Positions 5,549-13,256 of a stretch of 54,903 nucleotides of DNA are shown here, in pieces. Below the pieces are notes generated by a model that made no database searches, was not told the origin of the DNA, and saw only the letters and a program-made list of their open reading frames with translations. Both the position numbers and the translations under genes were made by a program. Each line of letters begins with the position of its first letter. The first letter of the stretch is position 1. Origin of the DNA: Chryseobacterium gleum (lineage in GTDB: Bacteria; Bacteroidota; Bacteroidia; Flavobacteriales_D; Sanyastnellaceae). Where the stretch lies: assembly GCA_945881835.1 (NCBI GenBank), contig CAMCVP010000014.1, forward strand, positions 1 through 54,903, written 5' to 3'.

Positions 5549-8221
5549 TTACTCTTTAACCAATCGCATCGTCTTACCCGCCGCTCTTACTAAGTACACT
5601 CCTGCATTCCATTTCGAAACGGAAATTTCCATGCGGTCTGATTGTGCCTTGTCTTTGAATAAGATTCTTCCAGTTAAGTCGTAAACTTCCACAGAGGTTC
5701 CTTTTTCAATTCCAGTTAATTGAACGTTATTCGTAGCCGGATTCGGATACAATTGCACCTCTGCTTTCTTCGCTGGAGCTTCTTCAACATTTACTCCGCA
5801 AGCCATGGTGTAAACAGGGCTTGTAAGTGTGGTTTGCATGTTATTGCCCATGTCGTGAACGTTGAATTGAACTTCCGTTCCGCAAGCATATGGCCCTTTC
5901 AATGTTTGTCCCGCTGAATTCATTACTGAAACAGGTTCGTTCAAAGAAGAGACAACGCCGTATGGACCACCTGTTCCCATTGAAGACAGATTCATTGAAA
6001 CGAAAAACTGTTCATTCGCAGGGTCTTCCATTAATATCATTCCCATGTTTGGAAGCTCAACATCATACACACATGAACCATCGTCGAACTGCGCGTCTCC
6101 ACCGTAATTCAAGGCCATTGGATCTAAACATCCACCGCAGTAATACAAACAACTTCCAACATAACAAGTTGCTAAACTGTCGTAATTACAAGCCGTTGGA
6201 TCTGTACATCCCACAATCTCATTCGCTCCTGAAACATACGCTTGCAAGTAACCGAAGTCAGCTAAATTTCCACTTAGAACCACTTCACCTTGTGCATTGG
6301 TAACTGTAACAGATGAGTTATCGGGCATGAATGAATACAACACCAATTGGTAACAATCCGTTGCGTTCATGCAATAACCTGTAGCATACGGGTACTCGTT
6401 GAATTCACCTTCACCTGTATTCGGATTGAAAGCATAAAACAATACTTGTCCGCCTGAAGTAACTGTGTTCCAATTTTCTGCTGAACAACAAGTGCCATTG
6501 TCAACTGTTGCGTCTGCGTTGTAATTTGGAGCGGTAGGATCGGTGCAACCTTGACAAGAATAATCGCACAACGTTGCATTCGTGCAAGTCGCATTTGGAT
6601 TGTAATTACAAGCGAATAGATCGGTGCACCCAACTACTTCATTCACCGAGAAATACTCGTTAACATAAGGATTAACATTTCCAGTTGTTTGATAGAAGAT
6701 GTTTCCATCTGGACCATAAATGGTTATTTGGAACGGCTGAACCGTTAAGCTCCATGCGCTAAACGAGAAGCAGTCTTGCTCCATGCAAAATCCTTGAAGC
6801 ATGTTGTTGTATCCGCCTTGTTGTTCTGTTCCGTCTGAAGAGGTAACATACCATTCCAACCAAGAAGAAGATTCAACAGTGTACCAGTTGTTGAAGCAGC
6901 AAGTGCCGTTGTCAACTGTGGCGTTTGAATCGTAGTTGTTCGCTGTAGGATCTGTGCAACCTTGACATGAATAATCGCAATAGGCAAGTTCATTGCAAGT
7001 TGCAAGTGGATTGTAATTACATGCCGAAGGCTCGGTGCAACCGGGTACTACAACACCCCAAAGGAATGTGTATGGAACACCTGTTTGGAAAGAATTTTCT
7101 ACGCCTTGAGAAACAATGTAACCGGTAGAATCTGTAATCGTAACGAACGTACTCTCTCCATCTGGATTAAATGGATCGAAGGCAATAGGATAAGAATTCC
7201 AGGTATAGCAACCACTGTAGATACAAACTGTGCTGTCTGCTGGAGTGCTTCCATATTGGTAATAACCGGTAGAGCTTTGAATTGTCCAAGTCGATGGAAC
7301 CGAAGTAGTAATGGTGGCTATGTCGGCATAACAGCATTTTCCGTTGTCCGAGGTTGCATCTGGATTGTAGTTCGTTGCCAGCGGATCCATGCAACCGCTG
7401 CAAGAAGCGTAATCACATGAACCGTCGCCACAAGTAGCTTCAGGATTGTAGTTACATGCATTCGGATCTGCACATCCATATACCGCGTTCAACGAAACCG
7501 TGGTATAGAGGTAGTTTGAATCTACTGCTCCAGTAATCCAAACAGAACCATCTTCAAGGGTTACGGTGAAATTCTGATTTACAGAAGCTTCGTCCAAAGA
7601 ATAAACTTGCAACGCATAACAACTGTTTCTCACGCAGAACTGGTTGTTCACGAGATTATCTCCGCCTGTCATATAATATTGCTCGCTGTATAACCAAATA
7701 CCTGCTTGACCTTGCTCTACGTTGAACGTTGCCCAATGCTCTGTGCAACAGGTTCCATTATCTACAGTCGCATTCGGATTGAAGTTGAATGCTTCGGGGT
7801 TGGTGCAACCCTGACAAGAATAATCGCAACTTAAGTAATCGTAACATGTAGCATCTGGATTGAAGTTACAAGCGTTTGGATCTGTGCAACCTGCTATTCC
7901 ATTGACTGAGAGGAATGCAATGTAGTAGTATTCGTTTCCTTGATTATCAACACCCACGAGATTTCCATTGCTATCGTAAAGTTCAACAGTAATCGGAAGG
8001 GGATTCATGGCCATCGATTCAACGGAGATTTGAAAACATCCGTCTGGAACACAAAAGCTCGTTGCCTCGGGAGAAACGCCCTGTGCAAGGGTTTCGCCAT
8101 TTCCACTGTATACTGCCCACGTGCATGCCCCAGGCATGTTTAGCGAATAACAATTAAAGCCTTGTGCAAAAACTGATGTGGTTAGGGCAGTAAATAATGA
8201 GAGAAAAAATAGCTTGTTCAT
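5549..8221 (-). CDS. Large secreted repeat protein with T9SS type A sorting domain
   Basis: An 890-residue surface or secreted protein. Residues 1-20 are a Sec signal peptide (cleavage after VFAQ). The body has five repeats of about 140 residues. Each contains a beta-rich module and then a paired cysteine motif of the type GCTDPxACNYNPxATC plus GCTDPTAxNYxxxATVDNGTCC; these pairs lie at about residues 111-159, 249-297, 394-442, 531-579 and 671-719. The C-terminal 75 residues are a type A T9SS sorting domain (LYPNPATNNVQL, YDLTGRIL, GVYLVRA). It is probably exported by T9SS and anchored or released; binding partner unknown. Array B abuts its stop codon. Confidence 0.92.
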   Translation of the reverse strand: MNKLFFLSLFTALTTSVFAQGFNCYSLNMPGACTWAVYSGNGETLAQGVSPEATSFCVPDGCFQISVESMAMNPLPITVELYDSNGNLVGVDNQGNEYYYIAFLSVNGIAGCTDPNACNFNPDATCYDYLSCDYSCQGCTNPEAFNFNPNATVDNGTCCTEHWATFNVEQGQAGIWLYSEQYYMTGGDNLVNNQFCVRNSCYALQVYSLDEASVNQNFTVTLEDGSVWITGAVDSNYLYTTVSLNAVYGCADPNACNYNPEATCGDGSCDYASCSGCMDPLATNYNPDATSDNGKCCYADIATITTSVPSTWTIQSSTGYYQYGSTPADSTVCIYSGCYTWNSYPIAFDPFNPDGESTFVTITDSTGYIVSQGVENSFQTGVPYTFLWGVVVPGCTEPSACNYNPLATCNELAYCDYSCQGCTDPTANNYDSNATVDNGTCCFNNWYTVESSSWLEWYVTSSDGTEQQGGYNNMLQGFCMEQDCFSFSAWSLTVQPFQITIYGPDGNIFYQTTGNVNPYVNEYFSVNEVVGCTDLFACNYNPNATCTNATLCDYSCQGCTDPTAPNYNADATVDNGTCCSAENWNTVTSGGQVLFYAFNPNTGEGEFNEYPYATGYCMNATDCYQLVLYSFMPDNSSVTVTNAQGEVVLSGNLADFGYLQAYVSGANEIVGCTDPTACNYDSLATCYVGSCLYYCGGCLDPMALNYGGDAQFDDGSCVYDVELPNMGMILMEDPANEQFFVSMNLSSMGTGGPYGVVSSLNEPVSVMNSAGQTLKGPYACGTEVQFNVHDMGNNMQTTLTSPVYTMACGVNVEEAPAKKAEVQLYPNPATNNVQLTGIEKGTSVEVYDLTGRILFKDKAQSDRMEISVSKWNAGVYLVRAAGKTMRLVKE

Positions 8222-8288
8222 CGTTTCGTTCTAGAGTTACACAAAGCAAGACAACAAAACCTTGAACAAAGTTCGCTGAGGTGCAAAA

Positions 8289-8389
8289 TTTCTTCGAAAG
8301 AGGGCGAAATGCTTCGCGAGGGCGATTGCTTCGCGAAGGTGCAAGCACGAGGGTCTTCGACGAGGGTGCATCGTACGAATGCCTTTGGT
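8289..8389. repeat. Mini-hairpin array C (7 hairpins, mostly GAGG linkers)
   Basis: Hairpins TTTC-TTC-GAAA, GCGAA-ATGC-TTCGC, GCGA-TTGCT-TCGC, GTGC-AA-GCAC, GTC-TTC-GAC, GTGC-ATC-GTAC and GCC-TTT-GGT, all spaced by 4-nt linkers GAGG, GAGG, GAAG, GAGG, GAGG and GAAT. It lies between the start of the 890-residue gene and the stop of the 880-residue gene, 7 nt from that stop. Two stems contain G-T pairs, consistent with RNA-level selection. Confidence 0.85.
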
Positions 8390-8396
8390 GACAATA

Positions 8397-11039
8397 TTAT
8401 CTAACAAGCGTAATGTGCCCTTCAAACTTTTTTAGAGTATTATCTATTCCCAAAAATTGAATTTTCCACGTATATGCACCATCAGGTGAAATATCCTCGC
8501 CGTTCCTATAATTACCAATCCAACGAACATTAATATCTGTTGAATGAAAAATCTCTACTCCCCAACGATTAAAAATCTTAAAATCAAATTCAGTTAACAA
8601 TTCACTATTCTCGAAAATTGGAAAAAACTCATCATTAAGCCCGTCTCCATTTGGTGAAAACGCGTTAGGAATATGAATTTGATATGTTTTACTGACGGTA
8701 ACATCATGACAAATAGAATCTAGACATCCAAATTGACTTTCCACCTCTAAGCAAATCTCATAAGTCGCTGGTTGAAAATATTCCAACGTAATTTCCGGAT
8801 TCTCCGAATTACTAAAGAAAACATTATTACTGAACCACTCAAAATTTGTTGCTCTAACAGATTGATTTATTAATTGAACGAGAGGAGCATCCTCGGGAAT
8901 TAAATTTGGACTGGCCGTAAACTCCGCTATTGGATTTAACCAACCTACTGCGTTAATTTGATTCGAAGCAAGACATTGCTGCAAGGAATCGCCTACCAAA
9001 AGATTAAGAGTAATAATATTATGCCCAGGTGCAGCCGATGTGTAATAACCATTCTCAAGATTTCCAAAACTTGAATTACTTAACTCCCAATTTTCATCCA
9101 ACAAACTTCCCCAAAAATCTGAAAAAGTATAATTTACTTCCTCTGCAAACGGTAAGCAATGAGCAAAATCTCCAGGTGAAATTAGGATTTCTGGCACTGG
9201 GTATACCATAACTTCAAATGAGGTGTCGCGCGCACATCCAAAATCACTTGCCATATTCAATTCTAGCATGTAATTTCCAGAATCGGCACTCATCTGCAAA
9301 AAAGGATCTTGGGTGCTTATTTGCCCTTGAAAATTCCAGAAATTAGTACAGCCCTCCAATGGAAAAACCAAGGGGTTATTTTGAACAAATAGTAGCTCGT
9401 CTTCACATATATAGAAATCCCCAGTTACATCAAATTCTGGTATTCCATGAACAAAAAAAGTAGAGTCAAAAGTATCCGAACAAACCATGTCGCTGTAACT
9501 ATTGGATGTCATCAAACTCAAATCATAAATACCCGAATGTAAAACAGTTGTCTGTAATTCAAATACATTCGAGTTAATCGAAAGTTCAGGAATGTTCCAT
9601 TCAAATTGGGAACCTGAATCGAGATTCGAACTCAGGTTAGTTAGCGATAGCACTTCACCTTCACAAATAGCATTTCCAGCAACCGAGGCTATTGGACTAG
9701 GCCGAATAATTACATCATGTATAGCGGAATCTGTGCAACCATTAGATGCTTCAACATTAAGTTGAATCGGAAAAGTACCGTGTGTATTAAAAGTGAACTG
9801 AACGGCAGTTCCTGGCAAACTATTACCTTGTATATCCCAAAATGTGTTGATTATATCGTTTGTTGAAATTTGACTTGTCGACAGAAAATCAATGGTTCCA
9901 CCTTGACATATATTACTTGGAATAAATTCGGCAACAGGACTCTCTATAATTTCTATTTCATATTGAATGGAATCAACACATCCCGCATCCGATTGAACCC
10001 ACAATTCAATTGGATAAATTCCAGGCGCGCCAAAGTCATGATTGAAAATTAACGCGTTGGATTGATAACCATCTCCTGAACTCCAGTGCAAAGAATCCAA
10101 TACTGAATTTTGAAACACACTGGAATTCTCTATAATTGTCTGACCCGAGCAATTTGACTGTACAATATAATTAGCATCTAAAGTGGTTGGCTCCAATGTC
10201 GCGCTCAGCATAGCCTGACAACCTGTTACCGATGTAACCAAACATGTATATTGATTACCTTCTACAGAATTGACCACGGTGATTTCTGCGGTTGTTTCAC
10301 CAGTGCTCCATAAATAGCTTGCGAATCCCTCTGGAGCCGATAAATAAGCCACTAGATTCTCGGAATTCACACAAAACCGCGCATCAATTTCAAGCGGTGC
10401 GCACGACGCTTCAACATAAGCATAGGCAAAATGACCACCGACCGCGCAGTCTCCAGTAGCTAAATCTAAGGTTACTACTTGACCCATGTAGGCAGACGCA
10501 TCAACACCAACTGTTGTCCAATTTTTATAAACTAATCCGCCGCAAGTTTGAAATCCATCTATTTGAGCTGAAGCCACAACTTGATAAAAAGTACACGGAA
10601 TCGGCTGTCCATTAGACGTTCTCAACTGCGCTTCGAATCTCGGTTGTTCCTGAGGATCGTGCCCCGGATCCTCAAGAATTACCGCGTATCTATAAATTAT
10701 CAAATTGGAAGTAGGCGTAATTGAAAAGTCAAATGTTATTCTTTCTGCTTCAGCACCAGCAGCTGAATTCCCCAATTGAATTGAATAATTTCCTCCTGGA
10801 TAAACTGTTGGAATTTGTGCACATCCAGTTAATATGGGATCAAAACCGGGAGTAGTAATCGTATGCCTTCCATCGACAATTCCAGGAATTGGTGTGTTTA
10901 TTCCGCAGCAATTACCAGTAAATCCCATCCAATTGACTGTCGACCCAAGTTCAAGATCTGCATTTACACATTGGGCAAATGCGTTCTGAGAAAAACATCC
11001 AAAACAGAATAGGAAAAACAGATAAAAAAATTTCCCCAT
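8397..11039 (-). CDS. Secreted PKD-type protein with gliding-motility/T9SS type B C-terminal domain
   Basis: An 880-residue protein with a signal peptide (MGKFFYLFFLFCFG, cleavage after AFAQ). An N-terminal module of about 200 residues comes first, then a series of Ig/PKD-like beta-sandwich domains with regularly spaced cysteines. The last 95 residues are a typical gliding-motility-associated type B domain: IPNAFSPNGDGLNDEF, FKIFNRWGVEIF, and a terminal KKFEGHITLVR. It is probably T9SS-exported and surface-exposed, perhaps an adhesin. The gene looks markedly more A+T-rich than its neighbours, especially at third codon positions, which may indicate transfer or relaxed selection. Confidence 0.9.
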   Translation of the reverse strand: MGKFFYLFFLFCFGCFSQNAFAQCVNADLELGSTVNWMGFTGNCCGINTPIPGIVDGRHTITTPGFDPILTGCAQIPTVYPGGNYSIQLGNSAAGAEAERITFDFSITPTSNLIIYRYAVILEDPGHDPQEQPRFEAQLRTSNGQPIPCTFYQVVASAQIDGFQTCGGLVYKNWTTVGVDASAYMGQVVTLDLATGDCAVGGHFAYAYVEASCAPLEIDARFCVNSENLVAYLSAPEGFASYLWSTGETTAEITVVNSVEGNQYTCLVTSVTGCQAMLSATLEPTTLDANYIVQSNCSGQTIIENSSVFQNSVLDSLHWSSGDGYQSNALIFNHDFGAPGIYPIELWVQSDAGCVDSIQYEIEIIESPVAEFIPSNICQGGTIDFLSTSQISTNDIINTFWDIQGNSLPGTAVQFTFNTHGTFPIQLNVEASNGCTDSAIHDVIIRPSPIASVAGNAICEGEVLSLTNLSSNLDSGSQFEWNIPELSINSNVFELQTTVLHSGIYDLSLMTSNSYSDMVCSDTFDSTFFVHGIPEFDVTGDFYICEDELLFVQNNPLVFPLEGCTNFWNFQGQISTQDPFLQMSADSGNYMLELNMASDFGCARDTSFEVMVYPVPEILISPGDFAHCLPFAEEVNYTFSDFWGSLLDENWELSNSSFGNLENGYYTSAAPGHNIITLNLLVGDSLQQCLASNQINAVGWLNPIAEFTASPNLIPEDAPLVQLINQSVRATNFEWFSNNVFFSNSENPEITLEYFQPATYEICLEVESQFGCLDSICHDVTVSKTYQIHIPNAFSPNGDGLNDEFFPIFENSELLTEFDFKIFNRWGVEIFHSTDINVRWIGNYRNGEDISPDGAYTWKIQFLGIDNTLKKFEGHITLVR

Positions 11040-11152
11040 GGCGACAAGTTATATTTCGCAAATTAAGTCAACTTAATCTTTACGAAAGTTCGCTTTCCGA
11101 CAAGAATTATTTAATTTTTTCTTTTCTGAGAGGTGATTGTAATCATAGCGCG

Positions 11153-11226
11153 GCATGGGCTAACACACTAATGCGTAATCGTTTGCTTGAGCACCTTTTG
11201 CATGGGCTAACACCCATGCCTCCTCA
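11153..11226. repeat. Degenerate hairpin repeats beside the transposase
   Basis: GCATGGGCTAACAC occurs twice, near 11153 and 11210. The second copy forms the perfect hairpin GCATGGG-CTAACA-CCCATGC. The CTAAC loop is shared with one hairpin of array A. With the hairpin in the transposase 3' end, these look like the subterminal palindromes of an IS200/RAYT element or its REP progeny. Confidence 0.55.
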
Positions 11227-11230
11227 TTTA

Positions 11231-11826
11231 TTTCACCCCTTCGGGGCTAGTGAATGCTCGTTTAAAAGTTTGTCTTCTTCTTCGAGATATGAATAATAGG
11301 TGTGGTGGTTCTTCTGGTTTTGTATGTATCGAATAACTCGTTTCCGATCTTTGTAGTACACGGAAAACACAGCGTATCCGGGCTGCCAGGTGAAATCGGC
11401 TAATGACTCGTGTTGAGTTTTCATCCATCGGGAAGAGTTTGATTTGGCTGCTTCTGCGAGTTTTGCGGTGGTTAATGTGCGCGGCAATTCGCAAAGAATG
11501 TGCACGTGGTCGTAATATCCGCCTATGGCATAAACTTGAGATCCCTTGTTGTTAAAGACACCAACGAGATAGGCGTGCAGGGCTTCCTCCACTTGAAGAA
11601 ATATTTTGGGTTCTCTGTATTTGGTGACGAACACAAAATGTAGAACAAGTCGGCTAAGAGAAGATGGATTCAATGCGCAAAAATGATAGACAATTTCTAT
11701 TCATTACAGGCATGTTTATGTGATTGACAATCGCGAGCCCCTTGGGGCGACATTACCCGGGTAGCAGGGCTGTTAGGCCGTGCGAAAGGGAGGAGCCTAG
11801 CCGTTTGTTTCACCCCTTCGGGGCTA
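11231..11826 (-). mobile_element. IS200-like / RAYT element bounded by 19-nt hairpin repeats
   Basis: The segment is bounded by two identical 19-nt direct repeats, at 11231-11249 and 11808-11826, each carrying the hairpin CCCC-TTC-GGGG. The left copy encodes the transposase C-terminus and stop. Between the gene start and the right repeat lies further palindromic DNA, GCCCC-TT-GGGGC at 11737-11748 and a TACCCGGGTA palindrome, typical of IS200-type left ends. No terminal inverted repeats or target duplication are expected for HUH elements. Exact ends are uncertain. Confidence 0.6.
11233..11673 (-). CDS. tnpA: IS200-like (Y1/HUH, RAYT-type) transposase
   Basis: A 146-residue single-domain Y1 transposase that cuts and joins single-stranded DNA at hairpins. 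The HUH metal motif is YYDHVHILCELP (about residues 53-64), and the catalytic tyrosine is in VIRYIQNQKNH (about residue 117). The start MNPSSLSRLVLHFVFVTKYR fits the family. The final residues APKG and the stop are encoded by the flanking hairpin repeat. It could be a mobile IS200 copy or a domesticated REP-associated transposase; the single copy and the hairpin arrays nearby favour the latter, but this cannot be decided here. Confidence 0.92.
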   Translation of the reverse strand: MNPSSLSRLVLHFVFVTKYREPKIFLQVEEALHAYLVGVFNNKGSQVYAIGGYYDHVHILCELPRTLTTAKLAEAAKSNSSRWMKTQHESLADFTWQPGYAVFSVYYKDRKRVIRYIQNQKNHHTYYSYLEEEDKLLNEHSLAPKG

Positions 11827-11837
11827 CACTCATCCTA

Positions 11838-11906
11838 GTTTAAAACATTCGCCATCGGCATTCGTGCTTGCACATTCGTTGCTCCGCAACATTCGCCCTT
11901 CGGGCA
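11838..11906. repeat. Mini-hairpin array D (5 hairpins, ATTC linkers)
   Basis: Hairpins GTT-TAA-AAC, GCC-ATC-GGC, GTGC-TT-GCAC, GTTGC-TCC-GCAAC and GCCC-TTC-GGGC, every one separated by ATTC. It abuts the scoB stop codon; its terminal ATTC runs into the stop. It begins 11 nt after the right-hand hairpin repeat of the transposase element. It is nearly the same series as array B. Confidence 0.88.
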
Positions 11907-11908
11907 TT

Positions 11909-12541
11909 CTACTGCGTAAGCAGTTTCCCCGCTGTCTTAGCGATAACTTCTTCCAACGTAACATCCGGAGCCAATTCAACCAAATGAAACGCGCCGTCGC
12001 GGATGTCGAAGACACCTAAATCGGTGACTACTTTTTTAATGCAATGAATGCCCGTTAGAGGTAGCGAACATTGTGGCAACAACTTCGAGTTACCGGCCTT
12101 GTCGCAATGCTGCATTGCCACAATGATGTTCTTGGCGCTAGCCACCAAATCCATGGCGCCGCCCATGCCTTTCACCATTTTACCTGGAACTTTCCAATTG
12201 GCTATATCGCCGTTCTCACTCACTTCCATAGCGCCCAAAATGGTTAGATCCACTTTCTGCGCTCTAATCATTCCGAAGCTCATGGCACTGTCGAAAATAG
12301 AAGATCCGTCACGCAAGGTAACCGTCTGCTTTCCCGCGTTAATCAAGTCTGCGTCTTCTTCTCCTTCGAATGGAAAGGGACCCATCCCCAAAATACCGTT
12401 CTCGCTTTGCAATTCAACTTCCATTCCTTCCGGAATGTAATTCGCTACCAACGTGGGTATGCCTATGCCTAAGTTCACATACGTTCCGTCTTGAACTTCT
12501 TGCGCAATGCGCTTTGCAATTCCAATTTTATCCCAAGCCAT
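11909..12541 (-). CDS. scoB: Succinyl-CoA:3-ketoacid CoA-transferase subunit B
   Basis: A 210-residue beta subunit of the CoA-transferase that moves CoA from succinyl-CoA to acetoacetate (ketone-body and branched-chain amino-acid catabolism). The catalytic glutamate lies in SENGILGMG (E47), preceded by the LGIGIPT glycine motif, and GMGGAMDL is also typical. It starts 2 nt after the scoA stop, so the subunits are translated together. Its stop abuts hairpin array D. Confidence 0.95.
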   Translation of the reverse strand: MAWDKIGIAKRIAQEVQDGTYVNLGIGIPTLVANYIPEGMEVELQSENGILGMGPFPFEGEEDADLINAGKQTVTLRDGSSIFDSAMSFGMIRAQKVDLTILGAMEVSENGDIANWKVPGKMVKGMGGAMDLVASAKNIIVAMQHCDKAGNSKLLPQCSLPLTGIHCIKKVVTDLGVFDIRDGAFHLVELAPDVTLEEVIAKTAGKLLTQ

Positions 12542-12543
12542 AT

Positions 12544-13248
12544 TTATATTCTTTGACGAACAGTACGCTGCTCAATTCTCTTTTCGTAATTCACTCCCTG
12601 AAAAATGCGGTGCACGTAAATGCCCGGAGTATGAATGTGGTCAGGGTCTAACGCGCCAAGCGGAACCAACTCTTCCACTTCCACAATGGTAATCTTTCCG
12701 GCCATAGCCATCATTGGATTGAAGTTGCGCGCCGTAGAACGAAACACTAAGTTACCCATGGCATCGCCCTTCCAAGCCTTCACCAACGCGAAGTCTGCGT
12801 CGAAGGCCTCTTCCATCAAATACTTTTTTCCTTTGAACTCGCGGACTTCTTTTCCTTCCGCTACTTCCGTTCCAACACCTGCAGGCGTGTAAACGACTGG
12901 CATTCCGTATCCGGCTGCCATGCAACGCGTAGCCAAAGTTCCTTGAGGAATCAATTCCACTTCCAACTCACCGCTCAACATCTGACGCTCGAATTCGGCA
13001 TTCTCGCCAACGTAAGAGCTAATCATTTTCTTGACTTGTTTTTGTTGAAGTAACAATCCCAATCCGAAGTCGTCTACTCCTGCGTTGTTCGAAATGCAGG
13101 TGAGGTCTTTCACGCCCATCTTCACCAATTCCGAAATACAATTTTCAGGAATACCGCATAAGCCGAAACCGCCCACCATGAGCGTCATTCCCGAGGTTAT
13201 CCCTTCGCATGCTTCCGCTGCAGAAGCTCTTACTTTATTAAATCCCAT
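12544..13248 (-). CDS. scoA: Succinyl-CoA:3-ketoacid CoA-transferase subunit A
   Basis: A 234-residue alpha subunit of the same enzyme. The CoA-binding glycine-rich motif [11 protein letters not shown] is near residue 27, with [12 protein letters not shown] following, and length is as expected. It sits 8 nt downstream of the PBP1A stop and 2 nt upstream of scoB. The uvrC-pbp1A-scoA-scoB series is probably one leftward transcript, although the functions are unrelated. Confidence 0.95.
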   Translation of the reverse strand: MGFNKVRASAAEACEGITSGMTLMVGGFGLCGIPENCISELVKMGVKDLTCISNNAGVDDFGLGLLLQQKQVKKMISSYVGENAEFERQMLSGELEVELIPQGTLATRCMAAGYGMPVVYTPAGVGTEVAEGKEVREFKGKKYLMEEAFDADFALVKAWKGDAMGNLVFRSTARNFNPMMAMAGKITIVEVEELVPLGALDPDHIHTPGIYVHRIFQGVNYEKRIEQRTVRQRI

Positions 13249-13256
13249 AGTCTATT

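Noticed and set aside
11231-11826. A composite transposon carrying scoAB or the neighbouring surface gene
   Set aside because: Only one transposase and one pair of flanking repeats are present, and neither enclosing repeats nor a second copy occurs around scoAB or the surface gene.
11909-13248. scoA/scoB as butyrate-type (atoDA) or 3-oxoadipate CoA-transferase
   Set aside because: Motifs cannot exclude these, but subunit lengths and the absence of aromatic or butyrate pathway genes nearby favour the succinyl-CoA:3-ketoacid enzyme; kept as scoAB with that caveat.
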